From positions 1 through 13,487 of the forward strand of contig JBGCED010000072.1 in NCBI GenBank assembly GCA_045106055.1: 13,487 bases of DNA. The letters are read 5' to 3'. The notes under the pieces are model-generated. The model saw only the letters and a list, made by a program, of their open reading frames with translations, had not been told where the DNA came from and ran no database searches. Source of the stretch: JBGCED01 sp045106055 (GTDB lineage Bacteria; Pseudomonadota; Alphaproteobacteria; CBDDJK01). Position numbers and translations under genes: made by a program. This document shows positions 1 through 6,121 of this stretch, one piece after another; positions within the stretch are counted from its first letter, which is position 1; each line of letters begins with the position of its first letter.

Positions 1-1143
1 TGTGTGTGGGTATTTCTTTTTGAGCAGATGGCTGAAATTAAGATGGCGCAATGCGGGGCTTGCGCAATTTTGGTTGAAACGATGGCTGAAATCTGTGCTG
101 CCTTTTAGCTGATAGCGTTCAACCAATTCGGGATATTCTTCCAGCAATTCTTGGGTGCGGTTAAATAAATAAACCTTTTGATCATCGCGGTTTTTGGGGC
201 CTGGATTTGACCAGCCAAAGACCCATGCTTGCTTAAATAATTCAAAACAATGGCGATCAAGCTTGGCGTGACTGTATAAAATGCGCAACCCCTCGGTTTC
301 TTCATATAGCAGCTGGGTGGCGTTCTTAACCGATATTAATCCATAAAGCGCAAATAGCTGAATGATCGCATTGGCATCCCCCAAAATTGCGCTTGCTAGA
401 ATGCGTTCAGGCATTAATTTGCGGGCAAGAAAAGCGTCAATGATTCTGGGGTCAAGATCATCGGCAAATGCTGGCAGCGGTCCTTTTTTAATGACATCCA
501 TTTGGAATGTAAAAAAATGATCCATGTTTGAAGCGATGCGGGCGGCAACCGCTTGCTGAAAATAATGATTTTGCTTATGCATCTCTTCCATATAGCGGAT
601 TTGCGATTTGGTGAATGCGATCTTGCCATTGCATAATAGCGCAATGACCATCATCGCATCCCCTTCTTGCAATAAAATATCAATGATGGGTCGGGGCAGA
701 TTCGGACGCTCGCAAAGCGCAAAACGCTGGCTGTTCGTACCAAGCTCTATTAAGGATTTCATTTGCGTTTCGCTGACCAAGGGCGATGATTTAATATAGG
801 GAATCGTTAAATTGCTATCATGGTGATTCAGCATTTCACCCACAAAATCAGGATCAAGTGCATGGCTTCCCTTTGCACGCGCAACCAGCTTTTCATGCAG
901 CTTATGATATTTATCCCTTAAAATTGGCGCAAGCAGCGTTAGCACCTGCCGATATTCCTTGGAAGGCGGGATTGGCTTAAATTCAAGCATATTTTTTTCT
1001 TTATCCACGCTTAAATGCATATCAAGCTTATGGTTTTCTTCTATGTGATCCAGCAAGCCAGACAGAATGGTAATGCTGGGGTCAGGCGATTTTCCAGCCT
1101 TTTCAAGCAAGGTTTTTAATCCAGAAAGCTTTGGCTTACCCAT
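1..1143 (-). CDS. DUF2336-like protein, partial (C-terminus outside window)
   Basis: The frame is open from an ATG at 1143-1141 to the left edge, giving 381 codons with no stop, so the gene continues outside the window. The residues from about 95 to 210 resemble the DUF2336 family of alphaproteobacteria: a helical, HEAT-like region with a stretch like 'IPYIKSSPLVSETQMKSL', then 'RFALCERPNLPRPIIDILL' and an 'EGDAMMVIALLCN' segment. The rest is helical, soluble and without a predicted signal peptide or membrane segment. Its biochemical function is not known; I infer only a helical-repeat scaffold. The start codon overlaps the stop of the upstream COQ9-family gene by one base (TAATG), with a GGGGA ribosome-binding-like sequence inside the end of that gene, so translation is probably coupled. 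Family assignment is by remembered motif pattern and is moderately secure; the reality of the gene is well supported by the long open frame and matching codon use. Confidence 0.72.
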   Translation of the reverse strand, partial: MGKPKLSGLKTLLEKAGKSPDPSITILSGLLDHIEENHKLDMHLSVDKEKNMLEFKPIPPSKEYRQVLTLLAPILRDKYHKLHEKLVARAKGSHALDPDFVGEMLNHHDSNLTIPYIKSSPLVSETQMKSLIELGTNSQRFALCERPNLPRPIIDILLQEGDAMMVIALLCNGKIAFTKSQIRYMEEMHKQNHYFQQAVAARIASNMDHFFTFQMDVIKKGPLPAFADDLDPRIIDAFLARKLMPERILASAILGDANAIIQLFALYGLISVKNATQLLYEETEGLRILYSHAKLDRHCFELFKQAWVFGWSNPGPKNRDDQKVYLFNRTQELLEEYPELVERYQLKGSTDFSHRFNQNCASPALRHLNFSHLLKKKYPHT

Positions 1144-1856
1144 TATAGTCCCCGCATTTTCAAAACATCATTCCTTGTGCCAAAGGGCGTGGATGGCAGC
1201 ACCGATTTTATCACCTGTTTTGTATGCGCGCAGCGATCCCTAGCGGCTTGCTTGATTTTGGGAATTGATAACACATTATCAATGCGCCGCGCCAGAAACG
1301 CCCGTGTATCGCTTAAATCATCGCTTTCATCATAAAGATAGACCAGCAGCGATGAAGATAAGACCAAACTTAACAGACCGCGTTTGGAATAATAATTAAA
1401 ATCAAGCGATTTATCCCCAAATTCACGCCAAATATGATCCGCTTGTTCAAATAACAGCCCTGTTACCAGCTTGCCATGATAGGGGTTTGCCATCAAGCCT
1501 GCGGCATTGATCATGGCAGGGCGAAAGGGTTTAAATTGTCCATAGGCACGCATGATCGCTTCAATGATTTTTTCGTGGAAGCGCATATTGCTGGTTTCCG
1601 CCTGCGTTGTGACGCGTTCAATATGGATGGAAAGCTGCTGGTTGATCAGTTTTGAAACGCCGATTAATAAATCATCTGGCAGGTTAGGAAAAGCGGCAAG
1701 TTCAGCGCTTTGATTTGCGCAAAGGGATTCTGCGCCCGCCATAATCGCCTTTTTTGTCCAACCATCAAAGGGGATATGCGGCAAAATAGCAAATAATAAA
1801 TCTGCTTCATTTTGCCCAAGATTGGCGGTTCTATCATTTAAATGATCACGGGTCAT
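1143..1856 (-). CDS. coq9: COQ9-family ubiquinone biosynthesis protein
   Basis: This 237-residue protein matches the COQ9 family. Family features visible are an N-terminal 'HIPFDGWT' (about 27-34), an 'AAFP' segment (54-57), a 'HIWREFGDKSLDFNYYSKR' core (141-159) and a C-terminal 'FLARRIDNV' segment (187-195). In eukaryotes COQ9 is a TetR-fold lipid-binding protein that delivers ubiquinone precursors to COQ7. The bacterial homologues are presumed to help hydroxylation of ubiquinone intermediates at the inner membrane. The predicted DNA-binding half of the TetR fold is not obviously functional here. It lies 9 bp downstream of def and overlaps the next gene by one base, so it is the middle gene of a three-gene unit. 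No clear Shine-Dalgarno precedes the ATG, which suggests dependence on upstream translation. No other ubiquinone gene is in the window. Confidence 0.87.
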   Translation of the reverse strand: MTRDHLNDRTANLGQNEADLLFAILPHIPFDGWTKKAIMAGAESLCANQSAELAAFPNLPDDLLIGVSKLINQQLSIHIERVTTQAETSNMRFHEKIIEAIMRAYGQFKPFRPAMINAAGLMANPYHGKLVTGLLFEQADHIWREFGDKSLDFNYYSKRGLLSLVLSSSLLVYLYDESDDLSDTRAFLARRIDNVLSIPKIKQAARDRCAHTKQVIKSVLPSTPFGTRNDVLKMRGL

Positions 1857-1865
1857 ATGTTGATT

Positions 1866-2423
1866 CTATTGCTTTTTTTGATGATTGCCAAGCTTAATTA
1901 ATGTTTTGGCATGTTCGGGCATGCCATGTTTTAAATTATCGCTATAGACCAGCAGCCCAAGATCATCCATGCGCTGCGGATAAAGGATTCCTTGCAAATG
2001 GTCAATTTCATGTTGCAAGACACGGGCATGATAATCTTGATATTCAGCTTCAAAATAATTCCCTGTTTCAATGTTAATCGCAGAAAGATGAATATTGCTA
2101 TATCGCGGCACAACACCATTTAGCCCAGGCACAGACAAGCAGCCCTCCCAATCATAATTAATCACATCATCAAGCGGGGTGATGATCGGGTTTGCAATCG
2201 CGGTTAATGGCACATCATCGCAAGATTTATGATGCAGAAAATAAACCAGCAGTGACAGCGAAACATGGACTTGCGGGGCGGCAAGCCCTGTTCCTTGCGC
2301 ATCCTCCATCGTTTCAATCATATTTTCAACCAAGCTTAGAATGTCATCGTCAATTTGATCAATGGTCGCGGCTTGGGTGCGCAAGCAAGGATGCCCCATT
2401 TTTGCAATTTTTAGAATCGCCAT
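1866..2423 (-). CDS. def: Peptide deformylase
   Basis: This 185-residue enzyme removes the N-formyl group from the initiator methionine of new proteins at the ribosome, using a metal (normally iron). All three family motifs are present: 'GTGLAAPQ' (44-51, the GxGxAAxQ loop), 'EGCLSVPG' (93-100) with metal ligand Cys95, and 'HEIDH' (138-142) with ligands His138 and His142 and catalytic Glu139. Length is normal, so it should be active. The usual partner gene fmt (methionyl-tRNA formyltransferase) is not next to it; instead it leads an operon with a COQ9-family gene and a DUF2336-like gene. It may be a second deformylase paralogue, which alphaproteobacteria often carry. The ATG at 2423 has a purine-rich GGAAGGGG about 7-14 bases upstream and a promoter-like sequence about 45-70 bases upstream. 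Confidence 0.95.
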   Translation of the reverse strand: MAILKIAKMGHPCLRTQAATIDQIDDDILSLVENMIETMEDAQGTGLAAPQVHVSLSLLVYFLHHKSCDDVPLTAIANPIITPLDDVINYDWEGCLSVPGLNGVVPRYSNIHLSAINIETGNYFEAEYQDYHARVLQHEIDHLQGILYPQRMDDLGLLVYSDNLKHGMPEHAKTLIKLGNHQKKQ

Positions 2424-2466
2424 TTCTTGCCCCTTCCGCTCTATTGCTTTGATGATCGCTCATTCT

Positions 2467-2497
2467 ATTATATAGGCTGGATATTTTTTTGACTCAA
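2467..2497 (-). promoter_or_regulatory. Candidate sigma-70-type promoter of def
   Basis: Reading the minus strand, TTGAGT (forward 2492-2497) is followed after 17 bases by TATATA (forward 2469-2474), and a perfect TATAAT lies two bases further on (forward 2467-2472, 19-base spacing). Transcription would start near 2460, leaving a leader of about 37 nt before the def ATG. It overlaps the divergent promoter in its -35 region. Confidence 0.55.
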
Positions 2498-2517
2498 GCA
2501 TGATTTATAAATATAGT
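2489..2517 (+). promoter_or_regulatory. Candidate sigma-70-type promoter of the hydrolase gene
   Basis: TTGACT (2489-2494) and TATAGT (2512-2517) are separated by exactly 17 bases, each matching the consensus at 5 of 6 positions. The predicted start site near 2524 lies downstream of an in-frame ATG at 2500 and upstream of the ATG at 2551, which supports translation starting at 2551. Its -35 box overlaps that of the def promoter by three bases. Confidence 0.6.
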
Positions 2518-2550
2518 AATAAAAATAACGCTTTATGGGTTTTTTATTTT

Positions 2551-3588
2551 ATGACGACTGAAAATTTAAAGTTGCAAGAATTTGGGGAATTGGGGCTTAT
2601 TACGCTTAATCGCCCGCGTGCGCTAAATGCGCTAAGCCTTGATATGATCATTGATATGCGCTTGCAGTTGGAAAAATGGTCAAAAACCCCGCATATTAAG
2701 GGAGTTGCAATTTGTTCGTCCGATCCGCGTGCTTTTTGTGCTGGCGGTGATATTCGCGCCGTATGGGAAATTGCGCAAAGTGATCCTGATCGTGCCGCAA
2801 CCTATTTTAAAGAAGAATATGTGCTTGATCGCATGATCTATCATTTTCCAAAGCCGTGCCTTGCGCTGGTGGATGGCATTTGGATGGGCGGCGGCGTTGG
2901 TGTTGCCATTCACACCAAATGCACGATTGTGACTGAAAATGCGGTTTTTGCAATGCCTGAAGCCGCGATTGGGTTTATTCCTGATGTTGGCACTTCCAGA
3001 ATATTGGCAAAATTGCCTGCAAATATTGGCAAATTGCTGGCAATGACAGGATTAAGGTTAAATGCGGGCGATGCCTTGGGGCTGAAGCTTGCCCAAAATT
3101 ATGTGCCGCATAAGGCAATCCCTGAAGTGATTGATTGGCTAAAGCAAGGGGTGAATTGGCGGCAGCCGCTGCACACACAAATCAAGCATCGATGGTGCGA
3201 ATTCCCGCCAGAACTCAGCCAATTTGACGGCAGTTTAAAGCGTAAAATCCGAAACCTATTTCAAGCAGACAATGCGCCAGAAATTGCGATTGCCCTTGAA
3301 AAATCCCACTGGGAACAGGCACAATATTGGCGTAAGCTGATGGCGCGCAATTCCCCCCAAGCGATGGCACTGGCGGTTGAAGCGCAAAAGCGCGCAAAAT
3401 CCTATTCTTTTGATGAAGCGATTGCGATGGAATCTGCCATTGCAGAACAGCTAATCCACCAACAATCCGACATGATTGAAGGCATTCGCGCTTTGATCAT
3501 TGATAAGGATAAGAACCCGCAATGGTCTCCCCCTTCGCTTGAATCCATCGATTTAAACAAAATCCATCATTTCTTTGATCCTGTTTAA
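2551..3588 (+). CDS. 3-hydroxyisobutyryl-CoA hydrolase (enoyl-CoA hydratase fold)
   Basis: This 345-residue crotonase-fold enzyme is predicted to hydrolyse 3-hydroxyisobutyryl-CoA to free 3-hydroxyisobutyrate and CoA, a cytoplasmic step of valine degradation. From the 2551 start, the family pattern is clear: 'ITLNRPRALNAL' (17-28), the oxyanion-hole segment 'AFCAGGDIRAVWE' (61-73), 'GIWMGGGVGVAIH' (109-121), and 'FAMPEAAIGFIPDVG' (133-147), where Glu137 and Asp145 match the catalytic pair spaced by eight residues in human HIBCH. Its length fits this family (about 350) rather than the shorter enoyl-CoA hydratases (about 260). An in-frame ATG at 2500 would add 17 unlike residues, but it sits inside the predicted promoter, so 2551 is preferred even though its ribosome binding site is weak. 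No other valine-pathway gene is adjacent. A broader enoyl-CoA hydratase or isomerase label is the fallback. Confidence 0.88.
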   Translation: MTTENLKLQEFGELGLITLNRPRALNALSLDMIIDMRLQLEKWSKTPHIKGVAICSSDPRAFCAGGDIRAVWEIAQSDPDRAATYFKEEYVLDRMIYHFPKPCLALVDGIWMGGGVGVAIHTKCTIVTENAVFAMPEAAIGFIPDVGTSRILAKLPANIGKLLAMTGLRLNAGDALGLKLAQNYVPHKAIPEVIDWLKQGVNWRQPLHTQIKHRWCEFPPELSQFDGSLKRKIRNLFQADNAPEIAIALEKSHWEQAQYWRKLMARNSPQAMALAVEAQKRAKSYSFDEAIAMESAIAEQLIHQQSDMIEGIRALIIDKDKNPQWSPPSLESIDLNKIHHFFDPV

Positions 3589-3612
3589 GGCTTGAACCCG
3601 CGTTACTTAAAA

Positions 3613-3645
3613 CCGCTTTTATCCTTGAATCAGATACCAAAGCGG
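3613..3645. terminator. Weak inverted repeat between convergent genes
   Basis: CCGCTTT (3613-3619) and AAAGCGG (3639-3645) are exact inverted copies around a 19-base loop, in the 62-bp gap between the stops of the convergent hydrolase and fliL genes. It could act as a two-way transcription stop, but the loop is long and there is no good T-run on either side. Confidence 0.3.
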
Positions 3646-3650
3646 GGGGA

Positions 3651-4175
3651 TTATTGTATGGCGATGTTGGAAAATAAAACATCCTTAATTTTGATGGGGC
3701 TAAGCGCGGCATTAATGCGCCTTAATAATTCTTCGCGCACGCGGTAAATGCCTTGCGATCCCTCCATCTCGCTTACCCTTAATTCACGCAAGAAAACCAG
3801 CAAATTATCGGTGATGCGCGGCATGACTTGTTCAACAAAGGCGATATCCGACTCGGCCTCTAGCTCAAGCACCAAATTAAGCTTTAAAAACCGCGAACGA
3901 TTGCCCGATGATTGAATGGGAACAGAAATTTCTTCAAGGGAATAGAAAAAGCCAATATCATTAACAGGCGCATCCCCGCGTTCCAGCGCGGCTTCTTCGA
4001 TGGTTTGCGGCTTTAAATTAAAAAGATCGTCAAGCCAGCCCATCATATAGGCAATGCCAAGCACCGCCCCAATAATAATGACCGCAACCGCCACCAAGAT
4101 CAAAATCAGGCGTTTTCCTATAATCGATTTTTTGGGTTCGCCCTCACCATCATCATCATCGTCATCAAAAGCCAT
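3651..4175 (-). CDS. fliL: FliL, flagellar basal-body-associated membrane protein
   Basis: This 174-residue protein has the FliL architecture. It starts with a short cytoplasmic tail carrying six consecutive Asp residues (4-9) and a basic patch (Lys15, Lys16, Lys21, Arg22). A single membrane helix follows (about 22-47), then a periplasmic domain of about 125 residues ending in 'DVLFSNIAIQ', which fits the family's characteristic C-terminal end. FliL sits next to the stator at the flagellar motor and supports torque or swarming. The domain line 'RFLKLNLVLELE' (95-106) is also typical. The ATG at 4175 has AAGGA about 8 bases upstream. What is odd is the place: fliL normally precedes fliM within a flagellar cluster, whereas here it is alone between a GMC dehydrogenase gene and a convergent CoA hydrolase. 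It may be a second copy or a relocated gene. It appears to have its own promoter. Confidence 0.88.
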   Translation of the reverse strand: MAFDDDDDDGEGEPKKSIIGKRLILILVAVAVIIIGAVLGIAYMMGWLDDLFNLKPQTIEEAALERGDAPVNDIGFFYSLEEISVPIQSSGNRSRFLKLNLVLELEAESDIAFVEQVMPRITDNLLVFLRELRVSEMEGSQGIYRVREELLRRINAALSPIKIKDVLFSNIAIQ

Positions 4176-4218
4176 GCAATGTCCTTATCATGCTTATTTT
4201 ATGTTTTTAACTGCGTGC

Positions 4219-4246
4219 ATTATAAGCGGTTTTGCATTGATTGCAA
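4219..4246 (-). promoter_or_regulatory. Candidate fliL promoter
   Basis: On the minus strand, TTGCAA (forward 4241-4246) and a perfect TATAAT (forward 4219-4224) are separated by 16 bases, in the 84-bp gap between the betA stop and the fliL ATG. The predicted start would give a leader of about 37 nt. This suggests fliL is transcribed independently of betA. Confidence 0.5.
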
Positions 4247-4248
4247 AA
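4230..4248. repeat. Palindrome overlapping the fliL -35 box
   Basis: TTTTGCA (4230-4236) and TGCAAAA (4242-4248) form a perfect 7-bp inverted repeat around TTGAT. It covers the proposed fliL -35 hexamer, so it could be an operator. It lacks a 3' T-run in the direction of betA transcription, so it is a poor terminator candidate. Confidence 0.35.
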
Positions 4249-4259
4249 AATTATTACAC

Positions 4260-5930
4260 CTAATTACATAGGTCTGTGGTTAAGGGGGATTTGCCAAGAA
4301 TAATGTCGGATGCTTTTTCGCCGACCATGATCGATGGCCCGTTTAAATTGCCATTGGGGATGGTGGGAAAGATTGAGGAATCCACAACCCGTAGCCCTTC
4401 CATACCAATCACGCGGCAATAAGGATCAATCACTGCCATTTTATCATCCTTATCGCCCATCCTGACCGTTCCGCAAGGGTGATAGGCGCTTTCTGCGTGA
4501 TCGCGAATAAATTCATCAAGCGCAGCATCGCTTGCAACATCTGCGCCTGGTTGAATTTCTTGCCCTCTAAAAGGATCAAAGGCGGGCTGATTGAAAATAT
4601 TGCGCGTAAGGCGGATGCAATGGCGAAAATCAACCCAATCTTGATCATGCGCCATATAATTAAAATCAATCAATGGGCTTGCCCGTGGATCGGGGCTGCT
4701 AAGCATGACTTTCCCGCGTGATTTTGAACGCATCGGACCAACATGGGCTTGAAATCCATGCCCGCCCGCTGGGCTTTTACCGTCATAGCGCACCATTAAC
4801 GGCAGAAAATGATATTGAATATCAGGATAGGGAATGCTGGGGCTTGACCTTAAAAATGCTGCCGCTTCAAAATGATTGCTTGCCCCAAGCCCGCCCTTGG
4901 TCAATAGCCAACGAAGCCCCGTCCATGCCTTGCCAAAGACATTGAAATATTTATAAAGTGTGATGGGCTGTGTGCAGGCTTGCTGAATATATAATTCCAG
5001 ATGATCTTGCAAATTGCGCCCCACCCCTTGGCGGTCAAGGGTGACGGGAATGCCATGATCTTGCAAATGCTGCCCCGCGCCAATCCCTGAGAGCATTAAT
5101 AATTTTGGGCTGTTAAAGGCGGAAGCCGACAGAATCACTTCTTTATTTGCTTTAATAAAAATCGAATGATTGCCTTGTAAGGCTTCAACCCCAATCGCGC
5201 GCCCTTGATCAATGCGAATTTTGGTGACCAAACAGCGCAGGGAATCGCAATTTTTGCGTTTAAGCGCGGGGCGTAAATAGGCATTGGCGGTTGACCAGCG
5301 CCGCCCGCGCCAAATGGTTTGCTCCATTTCCCCAAAGCCTTCTTGCTGCTTGCCATTATAATCTGGTGTAAAAGGATAGCCCGCTTGCTGCCCCGCCTTT
5401 ATAAAGGCATGATAAAGCGGGTTTTGAAGCTTGCCGCGCGAAATATGCAGCGGGCCATTATTGCCGCGCCAGCGAGTCAAATTTTCATCCCCCTTATTAT
5501 TCCCGCCCTTATTATCCCAGCCGTGCCAATTTTCCATGCGGATAAAATAAGGCAAAATATCTTTATATCCCCAGCCAGCTGCGCCTTGACGCGCCCATTC
5601 ATCAAAATCACCCGCATTGCCGCGCACATAAACCATGCCATTTACCGATGATGATCCGCCAAGCACTTTGCCGCGCGGCGCAACCAATTCCCGCCCGCCC
5701 AGATGGGGTTGCGCGGTGGTCTTATATCCCCAATCATAGCGGCGCATATTCATTGGATAGCTAAGCGCGGCGGGCATTTGAATGAAAGGCCCTTGATCGC
5801 TGCCACCATATTCCAGCACCAAAACCGAATATTTGCCATCTTCAGACAGGCGATAAGCAAGGGCTGCCCCCGCTGATCCCGCGCCAATAATGACATAATC
5901 TGCTTGAAAGGATGGGGGGGGATTCATCAT
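4260..5930 (-). CDS. betA: GMC-family flavin dehydrogenase, choline dehydrogenase-like (BetA)
   Basis: This 556-residue flavoprotein belongs to the glucose-methanol-choline family and resembles BetA along its whole length. BetA oxidises choline to betaine aldehyde at the membrane, the first step of glycine betaine synthesis. Visible features are the FAD-binding 'VIIGAGSAGAALAYRL' (13-28), the GMC signature 'RGKVLGGSSSVNGMVYVRG' (86-104), 'GASNHFEAAAFLRS' (349-362), and the active-site His484 in 'SAYHPCGTVRMG' (481-492) with Asn528 in 'PNGNLNGPSIMVGEK' (525-539). Relative to usual BetA there is a short Asn/Gly-rich insertion around 137-151. betB and betI, the usual partners, are absent, so a different alcohol substrate is possible. 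Two ATGs are adjacent at the start and neither has a clear ribosome binding site; eight C bases follow at codons 4-6. It is divergent from the ABC transporter operon. Confidence 0.83.
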   Translation of the reverse strand: MMNPPPSFQADYVIIGAGSAGAALAYRLSEDGKYSVLVLEYGGSDQGPFIQMPAALSYPMNMRRYDWGYKTTAQPHLGGRELVAPRGKVLGGSSSVNGMVYVRGNAGDFDEWARQGAAGWGYKDILPYFIRMENWHGWDNKGGNNKGDENLTRWRGNNGPLHISRGKLQNPLYHAFIKAGQQAGYPFTPDYNGKQQEGFGEMEQTIWRGRRWSTANAYLRPALKRKNCDSLRCLVTKIRIDQGRAIGVEALQGNHSIFIKANKEVILSASAFNSPKLLMLSGIGAGQHLQDHGIPVTLDRQGVGRNLQDHLELYIQQACTQPITLYKYFNVFGKAWTGLRWLLTKGGLGASNHFEAAAFLRSSPSIPYPDIQYHFLPLMVRYDGKSPAGGHGFQAHVGPMRSKSRGKVMLSSPDPRASPLIDFNYMAHDQDWVDFRHCIRLTRNIFNQPAFDPFRGQEIQPGADVASDAALDEFIRDHAESAYHPCGTVRMGDKDDKMAVIDPYCRVIGMEGLRVVDSSIFPTIPNGNLNGPSIMVGEKASDIILGKSPLTTDLCN

Positions 5931-5970
5931 ATTTACACCAAAGCGGTTAAAAGTAATTTGTAGATTTTAT

Positions 5971-5998
5971 TTGACAGATCAAGTCTAGCCTGTAACAT
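5971..5998 (+). promoter_or_regulatory. Candidate promoter of the ABC transporter operon
   Basis: A perfect TTGACA (5971-5976) is followed after 16 bases by TAACAT (5993-5998, 4 of 6 to the -10 consensus). Transcription would start near 6005 and leave a leader of about 117 nt before the ATG at 6122. I found no equally convincing promoter facing the betA gene in this 191-bp divergent gap. Confidence 0.5.
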
Positions 5999-6043
5999 TT
6001 AAGCCAATAGAGGGAAACTTAGTCAAGATTTATCAGGCGGTTT

Positions 6044-6093
6044 ATGAATGGTTTTTATAAATAAAGCCTATTCATTTGTGAAATAATTTCACA
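6044..6093 (+). promoter_or_regulatory. Palindromic operator or paired leader hairpins before the ABC operon
   Basis: TGTGAAAT (6077-6084) and ATTTCACA (6086-6093) form a perfect 8-bp inverted repeat around one A, ending 28 bases before the start codon. It resembles a CRP-type site (TGTGA-N6-TCACA) but has seven central bases instead of six. Just upstream, ATGAAT (6044-6049) can pair with ATTCAT (6070-6075), closing a second AT-rich hairpin. The pair could be a regulator-binding site or a leader structure; which one cannot be told from sequence. Confidence 0.45.
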
Positions 6094-6110
6094 CAAGCTG
6101 CCCTATTTCT

Positions 6111-6117
6111 AGGAGGA
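6111..6117 (+). promoter_or_regulatory. Strong ribosome binding site of the solute-binding protein gene
   Basis: AGGAGGA lies 4 bases before the ATG at 6122 and is the best Shine-Dalgarno match in the window. It fixes the start codon and predicts high translation of the binding protein compared with the permease genes behind it. Confidence 0.8.
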
Positions 6118-6121
6118 AAAG

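Noticed and set aside
105..305. Short minus-strand frame at 105-305
   Set aside because: It lies in another frame within the continuous DUF2336-like frame, which has better codon pattern and homology-like motifs.
608..799. Plus-strand frame of 63 codons
   Set aside because: It is antisense to the DUF2336-like gene, with no ribosome binding site or recognisable domain.
2500..2550. Upstream ATG extending the hydrolase by 17 residues
   Set aside because: The extension is unlike the family N-terminus and the ATG sits between the predicted -35 and -10 boxes.
4140..4175. GAT/GAC repeat as a microsatellite or poly-His tag-like feature
   Set aside because: It encodes the Asp run in the cytoplasmic tail of FliL; acidic or charged tails are common there, and the forward-strand CAT repeat is not translated.
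4479..4945. Two plus-strand frames (80 and 75 codons) opposite betA
   Set aside because: They are shadows of the conserved GMC protein frame and have no independent support.
5319..5651. 110-codon plus-strand frame
   Set aside because: It is antisense to the conserved middle of betA; its composition follows from the complementary codons.
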